A DNA stretch of 36,296 bases from the NCBI GenBank assembly GCA_029263395.1, contig JAJCXO010000069.1:1-36296 (forward strand), given 5' to 3'. Below the pieces are notes generated by a model. It was not told where the DNA came from. It saw nothing but the letters and a program-made list of their open reading frames with translations, and did not search any database. The first letter of the stretch is position 1, and every line of letters starts with the position of its first letter. This document shows, one piece after another, positions 9,486 through 18,383 of the stretch. Made by a program: the position numbers and the translations under genes. This DNA is from Acidobacteriota bacterium (GTDB taxonomy: Bacteria; Acidobacteriota; Thermoanaerobaculia; Multivoradales; J023).

Positions 9486-10700
9486 CTACCCTTGTTCGCC
9501 ATCTCCGAACAAGGAGCACTGCAGGCGTTCTCCATCCGCGACGGTAAAACCATCACGATCCATCAAACACGTGAAGGCGTTGACCACCCGCGGACAGAAT
9601 TGTGTGCCGGCCCCGCGCTGGATTTCGCCCAAGGCGACCGCTGGTGCCATCGCCTCACGGTAAGGTCGACTGCTGGTCATCGCGTCGAAGGTATCCGCCA
9701 CCGCAATGATTCGTGCCGACATCGGGATGTCCTGGTCGGATAGACCATCCGGATAGCCTTTGCCATCCAATCGCTCGTGGTGGCTGCGCACCCCGGGCAA
9801 GATGTCGTGAAGCTCGCGGATACTGGAGATGATCTCCGCCCCGTCCACCGGGTGGCGTTGCATCACCGCCGCTTCGCTGGCGTCGAGTGGAGCAGGTTTG
9901 CGCAACACATGGTCCGGGACAGCAATCTTGCCGACATCGTGCAGCGTCGAGGCTAGACGCAATTTTTCGAGCTCTTGCGAACTGAGTTGCATCTCGTGGC
10001 CGAGTAACAGGGAATAACAGACCACCCGGCGTACGTGCCCACCGGTGTATGGGTCCCGTTTCTCGATCGCCTCGGAAAGTGCCGTCACAGTATCCACGAA
10101 CTGCCCCTTGAGGGCAGTGTAGAGACGAGCGTTATCGATCGCTTGCCCCAAAGGAGCGGCAAACAGCCGCATACGTTCCAGATCACGCTCTGTGAAGGTC
10201 AGCTTGCCGAGCGGATTGAGGATCTGCAGCACCCCCACCACTCGCCCCTGAGCTTTTAAGGGTACGGTCAACACTGCCCGGGTCCGGAACGCGCCCGAGA
10301 GGTCACCGCCCCAGCCAGGATCCGACGAGGCGTCGTCCACGATCTCACCGCGACCGGATGCCGCCACTCGGCCGACGATCCCCTCGCCGATCGCGACCCG
10401 GCGATGCCGAATTTCCTCGGCTACCGTGCCGCGAACAATCCGAAAGAACAGCTCTTCGCGGTGCGGATCAACTTCCCAAATCGAGCTGGTTTCGGCATGG
10501 CAAAGCTTCTCGGCATGGTCCATGGCAAGCTCCAAGACGCGCTCGATATCGAGGCTTCCTGCCAGCTCGACGCTGATTTCGAGAAGACCCTCGTACTCCT
10601 CGAGACGTTGATGGAGTTCCACTGCTGCCATAGTGCTGATGCCGGAATGCGACGCCGAGCATAACGCAACTCGGCCTACATCAGAAACCAACCTCCGCAC
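9486..10700 (-). CDS. GAF domain - HD-GYP phosphodiesterase
   Basis: Predicted c-di-GMP phosphodiesterase with an N-terminal sensor. A short coiled coil (about 28-48) leads into a GAF domain (about 45-195), then an HD-GYP domain (about 205-385). Catalytic motifs are intact: HDVGK with H254/D255, HHERLDGKGYPDGL (307-320), and VADTFDAMTSSRPYR. The frame opens with GTG at 10700, but Met24 (ATG at 10629-10631, MAAVELHQ) is an equally good or better start because the first 23 residues resemble nothing in the family. It has no transmembrane segment, so it is probably cytoplasmic. A strong terminator separates it from the gene upstream. Confidence 0.9.
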   Translation of the reverse strand: MRRLVSDVGRVALCSASHSGISTMAAVELHQRLEEYEGLLEISVELAGSLDIERVLELAMDHAEKLCHAETSSIWEVDPHREELFFRIVRGTVAEEIRHRRVAIGEGIVGRVAASGRGEIVDDASSDPGWGGDLSGAFRTRAVLTVPLKAQGRVVGVLQILNPLGKLTFTERDLERMRLFAAPLGQAIDNARLYTALKGQFVDTVTALSEAIEKRDPYTGGHVRRVVCYSLLLGHEMQLSSQELEKLRLASTLHDVGKIAVPDHVLRKPAPLDASEAAVMQRHPVDGAEIISSIRELHDILPGVRSHHERLDGKGYPDGLSDQDIPMSARIIAVADTFDAMTSSRPYREAMAPAVALGEIQRGAGTQFCPRVVNAFTCLMDRDGFTVADGERLQCSLFGDGEQG

Positions 10701-10746
10701 GGTGGGCTGTCTTCCAGGTCCAACTCTCTTGGGAGAGGTGGATCAT

Positions 10747-10781
10747 AAAAAAGGGCCGCGCCAGAAGCGCGGCCCTTTTTT
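10747..10781 (-). terminator. intrinsic terminator after the metallopeptidase-barrel gene
   Basis: A perfect 9-bp GC-rich stem (GGGCCGCGC with GCGCGGCCC) closes a 5-base loop (CAGAA) and is flanked by six A's on one side and six T's on the other. It can act in both directions. On the minus strand it ends transcription from the 10816-13788 gene before the HD-GYP gene begins. Confidence 0.95.
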
Positions 10782-10815
10782 CAACTCGCTTTTCTAAAAA
10801 GCTGGACCGATCCGA

Positions 10816-13788
10816 TCAGAACCGGGTACCGATCCAGAAGTCGGTTTCGAAGCTGCCCTCGGAATCCTTGAGGTCGTACCGCTTCGAGAAATCCCAGTTG
10901 GCGCTCAGGCCGAACAGCCGAGCGGAGATGCCGAAACCGTACGACGCCACCGCGTCTTCCAGGCGATCGTCGTCACCGATCAAGTCGAAATCGGTGACCT
11001 CCGGGAACCAGGCGCCACCGATGTCGAAGAAGAAGACGCCGCGGATGCCCTGGAAGGCAAGGATCGGCGTCACCAGTTGGTCGATCAGCGGGAACCTGAA
11101 CTCGGCGTTACCGTAGAAGGCACGGAAACCACCGAGACTCCGGGTACGGAAGCCACGGATCGTGTCGAGGCCACCAATGTAGGTCGGCTGCGGTGAATTA
11201 CCGGACGACGACCTGCCGAAGAAACGGAAAGCGAAGTTGGTGCGCCGGGTGATCGGTAAGTACTTGCGAGCATCGATCGAGATGTTGGCCACCAACGTAT
11301 CACTGTCGGTCGAGCCGAAGGCTGGAGTGATCAACGGCACGATTTCGTCGGGGAGATCGAAGCCATCTTTCTCGATATCCGGTGCCCACGAAGCCTGGAT
11401 CCGCAACCGATGGCCGCCGACCGGTCCCCAGCTGTTGTAGATCGTGGTGTCGGAGACAAAACCCGCGGAGATCTGCGGATAAACGTCGGATCGCGGTGCG
11501 ATCACCACAAAATCGTCACCGTTGGTGTCCCGCGCTTGGCCGAAGGTATCGAACTCTCGGAAATAGGCACCCGCAGTGACTTCGATGCGCCGGTTGAAGG
11601 ACAACGGGAAGATGCGTGTGTACTCCGCACCGGTGATGCCGTAAACCTGGCGACGATCAAAATCAGTGACGAATCCAAAATCGTCGAACTCGGGCTCGAA
11701 CGAGTAGATGCGCCGATCGAATAGCCTAGCCGACCATTGGTTGCGCTTCCGCTGGTTGAGGTAGATGGCGTCGAAATCCGACAAGGCGTCAACCGCAGCA
11801 ACGTTGACCAGAATCCGGCGGTCGCCCAAGTAGTCACTGAAGCTCAACAACACACGACCAATAAAAACCTGGTTGCTGTCGACGCCAACAAAGTTCTGAG
11901 CATCGTCGAGGAAAAACTTGAAACCACCGTAAGGGTCGATCTTCTCCTCGTCGACGGTCACTTCGATATCCGGCTCGAATTGCTCGAGTTCACCCATTAC
12001 CGCCGGCTCACTGGCGATCTGCACCGCAACCGGCTCGCTAACCGGTTCTTCGACATCCGTCATGTAGAGATCGGAACGGCCCTTCCAGTAGCCACCGTAA
12101 ACCAACCGTTCGCCACCTTCCGGCAACGGCAACACCGTGGGACGATCGCAGCCGGTGACGGCGTTGGTGTATTGGGTGAGCTGCTTCTTCTCCAGATCGA
12201 GGCCGAAGATGTTGTCGGCACCGGTCCGATTGGAGGTGAAGTAGATACGGTTGCCCTCGGCAGAGTAAACCGGCTCTTTGTTGTCGAAATCGCCGGTGGT
12301 CAGCTGATAACGCTTCGACAAATCGGCGGTGCTGGCGCGGAAGAGCTGGGCATGATCGCCGACGTACGAGGTGTAAGTCAGCCAGCGACCATCTGGAGAG
12401 AACACCGGAGCGGCATCAAAAAAATCGTCGTTGGTTAGATTGGTAATGTCCAGGGTGTCGATATCGATCGAAAAGATGTCGAACTGACCGTTGAGGTTGC
12501 CCGAAAAGACGATCGACTGACCGTCAGGGTGCCACGACGGTGACCGCTGCTGCTCGACCTCCATATCGATGATCTTGCGCAAGCCGCCGTTGAGGACGTC
12601 GATCAGGATGAGGCTGAAGCCGCCCTCACGACGGGCAAAGGCGGCAATGCTGTTGCCGTCCGGGGAAAACGAGATATCGGAGCCGATCTGCCGGCTGTTG
12701 TGCACCGAAATGCTCTTGATCTGCTTGTCGAAACCTTTGGTCAGATTCCTTATGCGACGCCGCTTGGGAGCGTCGAAGAGCGAAACATCAATCTCGCCTT
12801 TATCGGTGGTGATCGAGGCAACCAAGTCGCCCGACGGCGAGGCAGCCGGCGAAAGCTCTTGGCCACCAAAGGTGCCCGGCTCGAGCCGGAAAGGTTTGCC
12901 GAAGTCCCCGGGCTCTCCAGTTTCGAGCAACGACGGCAAGTACTTCTTGCGCGCCCAACGACGAAACTCGGCGTCAAAATCCTCGACGTCCATCCGGAAC
13001 GTACGCTCGATCGCCTTCTCCATCCGCGAACCCAAGGTGTTGCGGAATTCGTAGATCAGATCGAGGACCGCCTCTTTCCCCCAGCGCTCTTCGATGTAAT
13101 CGAACACCGCATGGCCATAACGGTAAGCGAAAAACCCACCACCCTGGGTAATCACCGACGGGATCCGGTCGTTGACCACCGCATCAACCATGTATTTGCG
13201 GTCCGAGGGGCCTTCGTCGTCACCGAAATAACTCGCCATACCTTCCATGAACCACTGAGGCGGCTGACCTCGCAGGCCGGCGCCAAGCTTGCCACGGGAC
13301 AGGATGTGGTATTGGAAGATGTGGGTCAGCTCATGTTTGAGCAGAGCCAGCAGCTGCGGATCAGGCAGATCGAGAGGCATCACCATGCGGAAACGGTTGG
13401 ATGTCGCAAACGCGCCAACCCCTTCCGGGATGCCATTCAGGATGACATTGTTCTGCAGGAACGCCGAGTGGGTGTCATAAACGATCAGCGGCGTTGGATC
13501 TTGGATCTGGTAGTCGAAGGTCCGAGACAGCTCGTCATAAGCGCTCTCCGCGAACGAAGCCACCTTCTCGAGCAGCTGAGCCTCGGTTTCGTAGTAGTAG
13601 ATATCGAAATGCTGCGAATGGTAGATCTTCCAGTCGAAGTTTCGATACTGGATCTTGTTTTTGCCAAACTGAGCGCCAGCCGGCGCGACGGCGAGCAACG
13701 AAGCCACGCAGATCGCAACGATGGATATCCCGATCCCTGGTTTCAGGGAACGGGCCGCATGGGACCGGGGGGTGAGGACTCGGGTCAC
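10816..13788 (-). CDS. secreted gluzincin-type metallopeptidase - TolB-like propeller - Omp85 barrel fusion
   Basis: A 990-residue envelope protein with three parts. After a signal peptide (cleavage likely at AGA|QF, about residue 39) comes a zinc peptidase domain with HELTH (152-156) and a downstream WFMEGMASY Glu (182), as in the gluzincin/peptidase-MA group. Residues about 300-610 repeat the SPDG / FSGNLNGQFDIF pattern of TolB/PD40 beta-propellers. From about 630 to the end is an outer-membrane barrel with an Omp85-like GGLDTIRGFRTRSLGG segment, ending in Phe. The start chosen is GTG at 13788, because AAAGGAGG (13794-13801) lies 5 bases before it and the signal peptide follows directly; the longer frame to 13860 adds 24 hydrophilic residues. 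Function is inferred: a barrel-anchored protease or chaperone. Confidence 0.85.
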   Translation of the reverse strand: MTRVLTPRSHAARSLKPGIGISIVAICVASLLAVAPAGAQFGKNKIQYRNFDWKIYHSQHFDIYYYETEAQLLEKVASFAESAYDELSRTFDYQIQDPTPLIVYDTHSAFLQNNVILNGIPEGVGAFATSNRFRMVMPLDLPDPQLLALLKHELTHIFQYHILSRGKLGAGLRGQPPQWFMEGMASYFGDDEGPSDRKYMVDAVVNDRIPSVITQGGGFFAYRYGHAVFDYIEERWGKEAVLDLIYEFRNTLGSRMEKAIERTFRMDVEDFDAEFRRWARKKYLPSLLETGEPGDFGKPFRLEPGTFGGQELSPAASPSGDLVASITTDKGEIDVSLFDAPKRRRIRNLTKGFDKQIKSISVHNSRQIGSDISFSPDGNSIAAFARREGGFSLILIDVLNGGLRKIIDMEVEQQRSPSWHPDGQSIVFSGNLNGQFDIFSIDIDTLDITNLTNDDFFDAAPVFSPDGRWLTYTSYVGDHAQLFRASTADLSKRYQLTTGDFDNKEPVYSAEGNRIYFTSNRTGADNIFGLDLEKKQLTQYTNAVTGCDRPTVLPLPEGGERLVYGGYWKGRSDLYMTDVEEPVSEPVAVQIASEPAVMGELEQFEPDIEVTVDEEKIDPYGGFKFFLDDAQNFVGVDSNQVFIGRVLLSFSDYLGDRRILVNVAAVDALSDFDAIYLNQRKRNQWSARLFDRRIYSFEPEFDDFGFVTDFDRRQVYGITGAEYTRIFPLSFNRRIEVTAGAYFREFDTFGQARDTNGDDFVVIAPRSDVYPQISAGFVSDTTIYNSWGPVGGHRLRIQASWAPDIEKDGFDLPDEIVPLITPAFGSTDSDTLVANISIDARKYLPITRRTNFAFRFFGRSSSGNSPQPTYIGGLDTIRGFRTRSLGGFRAFYGNAEFRFPLIDQLVTPILAFQGIRGVFFFDIGGAWFPEVTDFDLIGDDDRLEDAVASYGFGISARLFGLSANWDFSKRYDLKDSEGSFETDFWIGTRF

Positions 13789-13894
13789 GGGGACCTCCTT
13801 TGAATTTCGATTCACGGCTGGCTGACCGTTGCTTGGATGGCCGTCGTCAGCCACCCGCATAACCTGAGAAACAGAAAGTTATGACGAACAGGAG

Positions 13895-14635
13895 CTACTG
13901 CGAGAACAGAATCCGGCTCGCTTCAACTTCCTTCTGGGAAAAGATGCCGAGGATCCTATCCTCTAAAGAGTAGAGATTCTGGAACATCCCGACCAACGGA
14001 TCGGCACTTTCACCTTCGTATTGTTTGAAGTCTTTGAAGTTGTCGGAATAGAGCAGCTCGCCGGTTTGACCATCGTAAACCTGCATCACGATGTCGTATT
14101 CGAAGCCCGTTTCTTCGACCAGCACCTGCCGCTGGTAGACCTGGCCATCAAATGGCGACACATACTCTTCGCGGCGGTATCCGCTGCGATCCTGAATATC
14201 GAAGTCGAGGCTCCCAGCGAGGATCAAGTCGGCCTCGGTGCGCTCACCCAGCGCACGCCAAAAATCCTGGTCACGACCCAACATGTCAAGATCATAGGTT
14301 GGATAGCTGAGCGGCCCAACTTCGATCACTTTGAGATCGGTCTCGCGCCGGACGAGCTTGAAGATGTACCGTTCAAATTCACCCTGGACGTCGACATCGC
14401 GCCCCGGAATCCTGCCCTCGCCTTCCCGGCTCACCATAATAAACGGCGCCGGAGCGATCGTTTTGCGGCCGGTCAGATCGAGCCGGGCTCGCACCGGCAA
14501 GGTGAGCTTGACCTCGGTTGTCGTGGCAGCCAGCACCACCGGCGCAAAAGCCGGAGCCAACGCCAAGGCGATCCAGACGAAGATGATCCGAGACCTGGAA
14601 TTGGCCTGATTTCCGAGCTGCTTGTTATTCATCAT
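13895..14635 (-). CDS. secreted protein of unknown function
   Basis: A 246-residue protein with a clear signal peptide (hydrophobic core about 17-35, cleavage after VLA36). The mature part contains ADLILAGSLDFDI followed by YDIVMQVYDGQTGELLYSD. That alternation recalls CsgG/TolB-N/LpoB-type periplasmic alpha/beta domains, but I do not recognise a named family. It has no lipobox. AGGAG precedes the first of two ATG codons. It lies between the secreted TPR protein and the metallopeptidase-barrel fusion on the same strand, with gaps of about 100 bp, so the three are probably co-expressed and act in the envelope. Confidence 0.75.
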   Translation of the reverse strand: MMNNKQLGNQANSRSRIIFVWIALALAPAFAPVVLAATTTEVKLTLPVRARLDLTGRKTIAPAPFIMVSREGEGRIPGRDVDVQGEFERYIFKLVRRETDLKVIEVGPLSYPTYDLDMLGRDQDFWRALGERTEADLILAGSLDFDIQDRSGYRREEYVSPFDGQVYQRQVLVEETGFEYDIVMQVYDGQTGELLYSDNFKDFKQYEGESADPLVGMFQNLYSLEDRILGIFSQKEVEASRILFSQ

Positions 14636-14736
14636 CTCAACTCCTGTGCTGAGCCGGGGCTACACCCACGACCGGTGCCTGACTCTCTGCAATACGTCTT
14701 CACGAGAGGTCGGTATTGTCCTCCCGACCGAGCGAC

Positions 14737-15162
14737 CTACGAATCGGCTGTCGTCACACGACGTGGCACGGTTGCGGCCGCGGCATCTTCGTCGGCGGGT
14801 TTGAAGGCACGGTAGAACTCCACAAAACGTGAGTAGTTGCGCTTCAACTCTTTGTTCGTCGGGTCGGACTTGATCGCGCTCTGATAGTGATCGAGCGCTT
14901 TTTCGAAATTGCCCAACGCTTCGTACGCCACAGCCATGTTGTTGAGGATCTTCGAATCCCCGGGGCTGTGCCGCTCGGCTTGCTTGAAGCGGAAAAGCGC
15001 TTCGCTCCACAGACCACGCTTGGCCATTTCGACGCCAAACTCCAGCTGTGCTTGCGGTGTTTCCGGCGGCTTGCGGCCGGCTTGGGCTGTGGTTGCCAGA
15101 CATAGGCTGGCCACCAGAGTGATCATCAGGGGGATGGTTCCGATGCTGTAACGCCGCTTCAT
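14737..15162 (-). CDS. secreted tetratricopeptide-repeat protein
   Basis: A 141-residue protein with a signal peptide (cleavage after AQA28) and two TPR units at about 38-105 (NNMAVAYEALGNFEKALDHY, with the A-Y-x8-A pattern). It ends with a short charged, Ala-rich tail. TPR domains mediate protein contacts, so it may be a periplasmic adaptor. It is the first gene of the minus-strand envelope group, and AGAGAG is a plausible ribosome site. Confidence 0.8.
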   Translation of the reverse strand: MKRRYSIGTIPLMITLVASLCLATTAQAGRKPPETPQAQLEFGVEMAKRGLWSEALFRFKQAERHSPGDSKILNNMAVAYEALGNFEKALDHYQSAIKSDPTNKELKRNYSRFVEFYRAFKPADEDAAAATVPRRVTTADS

Positions 15163-15523
15163 CAGGAATCTCTCTTTCAGGGCGGGGGCGGTTCCAAGTT
15201 TCGCTTCGAGCCCGGCCGATTCGCCGAGTGAGAGGTACCGCGAGCGGGGCTGCTCGCCAGCACACCAAAGACTGTTTCTGCCTGGCGATGCGGGCCTCTC
15301 GAGAGTATATACGAGGGCTTTCGGAACCGGATTCCCCCGGCTGCACGGTTCGCCCCGTTAGTTGGCCCTTCCACCCCAGAACCTTGGTTCTCGAGAGCAA
15401 TTCGCCACCCGGCGAAAGATTCGACCGCGTTTTCCCGTCTTTCATTAGTAGGCGTTTCTAGCAACCTCAATGCCAGCGTTACGCCATCCCCGCCTTGGCG
15501 ACCAATACTGACCGGAGAAACCG
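15163..15523. other. divergent intergenic region with a palindrome
   Basis: This 361-bp gap separates the leftward TPR gene from rightward dprA and must hold promoters for both. A perfect 10-bp palindrome CTCTCGAGAG (15296-15305) abuts TATATAC. The complement of 15304-15309 reads TATACT, a possible -10 box for the leftward group, but I found no matching -35 box. I see no coding potential. Confidence 0.5.
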
Positions 15524-16756
15524 ATGAATCCGAGAGACCTACTGATCGCTCTGAACTCGAACGAACGTATCCAGCGGGACGCGCTTTGTCGACTCGCAAC
15601 GGCGCCGGAGCGCTGGGCCCATCTGGGCTCCACCGGCGCCCTCACCCCTCGTGCCGCCGCCCAGCATGCCGCCGCCCTGGACGTGACGCCTCTCCAGTTG
15701 AGTCGCGCTCTCGAAACTCTACCGGGAGCCGAGCGCCGGGCGGCCACCGAACGTCAGCGAGCCAAGCGCGCCGGCGGCCGCATCGTTTGCCGCGGCGACG
15801 CCGACTACCCACCACAGCTCCTCGATCTGACGTTGCCGCCACCGGTGCTGACGATTCGCGGCCAACTACCGACCCGACCGGCAGTCGCCATTGTCGGCTC
15901 TCGTGAGATGAGCGGCTACGGCGAAGAGGCGGCACGCCGCTTCGCCACCGGGCTGGCGGCGGCTGGCGTCACCGTCGTTTCCGGTTTCGCCCGTGGTGTA
16001 GACACCATTGCACACCAGGCGGCCCTCGCCGCCGGTGGCAAAACTATTGCCGTACTGGGCTGCGGGATCGATATTGACTACCCCCGCGGTAACGCACGAC
16101 TGGCAGACGATATCGCGCGCCACGGTGCGGTGGTGAGTGAGTTCTCGGTCGGTGCCGAGCCGCGAAGTTGGCGTTTCCCGATCCGCAACCGGGTGATCGC
16201 CGCCCTGGCTCTCGGCACACTGGTCGTCGAAGCGACGGTCAAATCGGGTTCCCTAATCACCGCCCACCAGGCTCTCGATCTCGGACGCGATGTTTACGCC
16301 GTCCCAGGCTCGATCTTCGAACCGCGAGCGGCCGGCACCAACAACCTGATCGCCGACGGCGCGCTGGTGGCACGGGATCCCCAAGACATTCTCGAGAGCT
16401 TATCGCTCGGCGTCCAACAAGAGCTGTTCCCGGCACCACGAGCAAAGCCGCCGCTCAGCCCACCAGCCAGCAACAAACCCGCCGCAACCCAATCACCCAG
16501 CACCCAACCCACAACCACCCAAGCTACAACCACCCATCCAACGAGTACACATCCATCGATGGTGCCGAGCGGGCCACCCCCCGCAGGCACCGCCGGCAAC
16601 ATCCTCGCTATTTTGATCCCCGACCGTGGATGCACGGTAGAGGAGATCGCTGGTCGAGCGTCGACTCCGGTAGACGAAGTCCTCGGTGCTTTGCTCGAAC
16701 TCGAGCTCGGCGGCTGGGTGCAGCGCGCTCCAGGGCCGGTCTATTTGCGTGTTTGA
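15524..16756 (+). CDS. dprA: DNA-processing protein DprA (Smf)
   Basis: Loads RecA onto incoming single-stranded DNA during natural transformation. The 410-residue protein has an N-terminal SAM/HhH-like region (1-80) and the Rossmann core with VAIVGSREMSGYG (121-133), SGFARGVDTIAH (153-164), FPIRNRVIAAL (218-228) and SGSLITA (241-247). A C-terminal winged-helix domain follows (about 357-410). Core and winged helix are joined by a Pro/Thr/Ser/Gln-rich linker (305-355) that is longer and lower in complexity than usual. CGGAGA lies upstream of the ATG. No other competence genes lie nearby. Confidence 0.95.
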   Translation: MNPRDLLIALNSNERIQRDALCRLATAPERWAHLGSTGALTPRAAAQHAAALDVTPLQLSRALETLPGAERRAATERQRAKRAGGRIVCRGDADYPPQLLDLTLPPPVLTIRGQLPTRPAVAIVGSREMSGYGEEAARRFATGLAAAGVTVVSGFARGVDTIAHQAALAAGGKTIAVLGCGIDIDYPRGNARLADDIARHGAVVSEFSVGAEPRSWRFPIRNRVIAALALGTLVVEATVKSGSLITAHQALDLGRDVYAVPGSIFEPRAAGTNNLIADGALVARDPQDILESLSLGVQQELFPAPRAKPPLSPPASNKPAATQSPSTQPTTTQATTTHPTSTHPSMVPSGPPPAGTAGNILAILIPDRGCTVEEIAGRASTPVDEVLGALLELELGGWVQRAPGPVYLRV

Positions 16757-16819
16757 AGGCGGGTACTTCGCCATCAAACCTGTTCGGTTAGGTCCGTCTC
16801 CGCTCGGTTGCCGAACAAG

Positions 16820-16944
16820 GCCGCCACAAGGGCGGCCCCTACGTCGCTCTGGTCACGGGAATCTTGTACGGATACCACCTCCGCCCGCGACCCACGACCC
16901 TTCGGCCACGATTCATCCTGTAGGGGCGGGGCTTGTCTCCGCCC
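16820..16944. repeat. inverted pair of REP-like palindromic elements
   Basis: One copy on the minus strand (complement of 16820-16842) reads GTAGGGGCCGCCC-TTGTGGCGGC. A second copy on the plus strand (16920-16944) reads GTAGGGGCGGGGC-TTGTCTCCGCCC. Each contains GC-rich arms around TTGT, so each can form a hairpin, and the two face each other. GTAGGGGCG-type extragenic palindromes recur in many bacterial genomes. They occupy the gap between dprA and trmFO. Confidence 0.65.
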
Positions 16945-17000
16945 GCTTGCCAAAACAACGGCCCAGCAAGCCCGGTGACCTGTTCTACAGGGACCTTATC

Positions 17001-17006
17001 TATAAT
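17001..17006 (+). promoter_or_regulatory. -10 box (TATAAT) just upstream of trmFO
   Basis: A perfect TATAAT ends 7 bases before the trmFO ATG. Transcription would then start at or within a base or two of the start codon, giving a leaderless or nearly leaderless message. The -35 region is weak (GTGACC at a 20-bp distance), so this is a suggestion. Confidence 0.4.
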
Positions 17007-17013
17007 CGTCTGA

Positions 17014-18381
17014 ATGAACGTTTCCGAAGATCCGATCCACGTTATCGGCGGCGGTTTGGCGGGTAGTGAATGTGCCTTTCAGCTGGCGCGTCAAGACATC
17101 CCTGTGGTGCTCCACGAGATGCGCCCGCAACGCCAAACGCCAGCTCATCAGACCGGTGCTTTCGCCGAGCTGGTCTGTAGCAATTCATTCCGTAGCGACG
17201 ACCCCCACCATCCCGCTGGCGTCCTGAAGCGGGAGATGGAGGCGTTCTCCTCACTGGTGATTGGATCCGCACGGGCGGCAGCGGTGCCGGCAGGGGGTGC
17301 ACTGGCAGTTGATCGCGACCAATATGCAGCCCGCGTCGGTGCCGCGCTAGAGGCGGACCCGCGGATCGAGATCCGGCGCCACGAAGTGACCGAGCTACCG
17401 GCAGGTGACGTCGTGATGGCTACCGGCCCGCTGACCTCCGATGCCATGTCGGAAATCTTGATCTCTCTACTCGGTGACGAGTACCTCTACTTCTATGACG
17501 CCATCGCCCCGATCGTCGATACCGACAGTCTCGACCACACCGTGCTGTTCGCCGCGTCACGCTACGGCAAAGGCTCGGGGGACGACTACCTCAACGCTCC
17601 CATGGATCGAGAGCAATACCTCGCCTTCCACCAGGCGGTTGTGGAGGCCGACGTTGTCCCGCTGCGCGAATTCGAAGGCAAGCTTTTCTTCGAGGGTTGT
17701 CTACCGATCGAGGAGATGGCACGGCGCGGCGTCGACACCCTGCGCTTCGGACCGATGAAACCCGTTGGCCTCACCCAGCCGGACGGCACCCGGCCCTACG
17801 CTGTTGTCCAACTGCGTCAGGAGAACCTCGCCCGCACGCATTACAACCTGGTCGGCTTCCAATCGCGCATGACCTGGGGCGAGCAGAAGCGTGTCCTGCG
17901 AATGATTCCCGGTCTCGAGCAAGCCCGCTTCGAGCGCCTCGGCCAAGTCCATCGCAACACCTTCATCAATGCGCCGACTCACCTCGACAAGCTTTATCGT
18001 CTCAAGGCATTGCCTCGCCTGCGTTTAGCCGGACAGATTACCGGCGTCGAAGGGTACCTGGAATCCGCTGCCTCAGGCTTGGCTATCGCCATTTACCTCG
18101 GGCTCGAGCGGCGCGGCCAGAGCTTCGAACCGCTACCAGCAACCACCGCCCTGGGGGCGATGGTGCGCCATCTCACCGAGGCCCCAGCCAAAAACTTCCA
18201 ACCCGCCAACATCAACTACGGCCTATTCGAACCCCTCGACGTCCGCCTCCGGAAACGTGAACGCCGCCAACGGTATGCCGAGCGGGCAAAGGAAGAGCTC
18301 GAGCGCTGGATGAGACGGTACGGCATCGACATCGCAGACACGACAACAGACGATATGCCCGTCGAGGCAACAGCAGGGTAG
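17014..18381 (+). CDS. trmFO: methylenetetrahydrofolate-tRNA-(uracil-5-)-methyltransferase TrmFO
   Basis: Makes 5-methyluridine at position 54 of tRNA using methylene-THF and FADH2. The 455-residue protein starts with the FAD dinucleotide-binding motif IGGGLAGSE (11-19). The two functional cysteines seen in Bacillus TrmFO have counterparts at C55 (ELVCSNSFRSDD) and C229 (FFEGCLP). The GQITGVEGYLESAASG motif is characteristic of the TrmFO/MnmG group. There is no Shine-Dalgarno; a TATAAT lies immediately upstream. xerC follows after 2 bases. Confidence 0.97.
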   Translation: MNVSEDPIHVIGGGLAGSECAFQLARQDIPVVLHEMRPQRQTPAHQTGAFAELVCSNSFRSDDPHHPAGVLKREMEAFSSLVIGSARAAAVPAGGALAVDRDQYAARVGAALEADPRIEIRRHEVTELPAGDVVMATGPLTSDAMSEILISLLGDEYLYFYDAIAPIVDTDSLDHTVLFAASRYGKGSGDDYLNAPMDREQYLAFHQAVVEADVVPLREFEGKLFFEGCLPIEEMARRGVDTLRFGPMKPVGLTQPDGTRPYAVVQLRQENLARTHYNLVGFQSRMTWGEQKRVLRMIPGLEQARFERLGQVHRNTFINAPTHLDKLYRLKALPRLRLAGQITGVEGYLESAASGLAIAIYLGLERRGQSFEPLPATTALGAMVRHLTEAPAKNFQPANINYGLFEPLDVRLRKRERRQRYAERAKEELERWMRRYGIDIADTTTDDMPVEATAG

Positions 18382-18383
18382 CC

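Noticed and set aside
13789-13860. 24-residue extension of the metallopeptidase-barrel protein
   Set aside because: It would place hydrophilic residues before the signal peptide, and AAAGGAGG sits 5 bases before the GTG at 13788.
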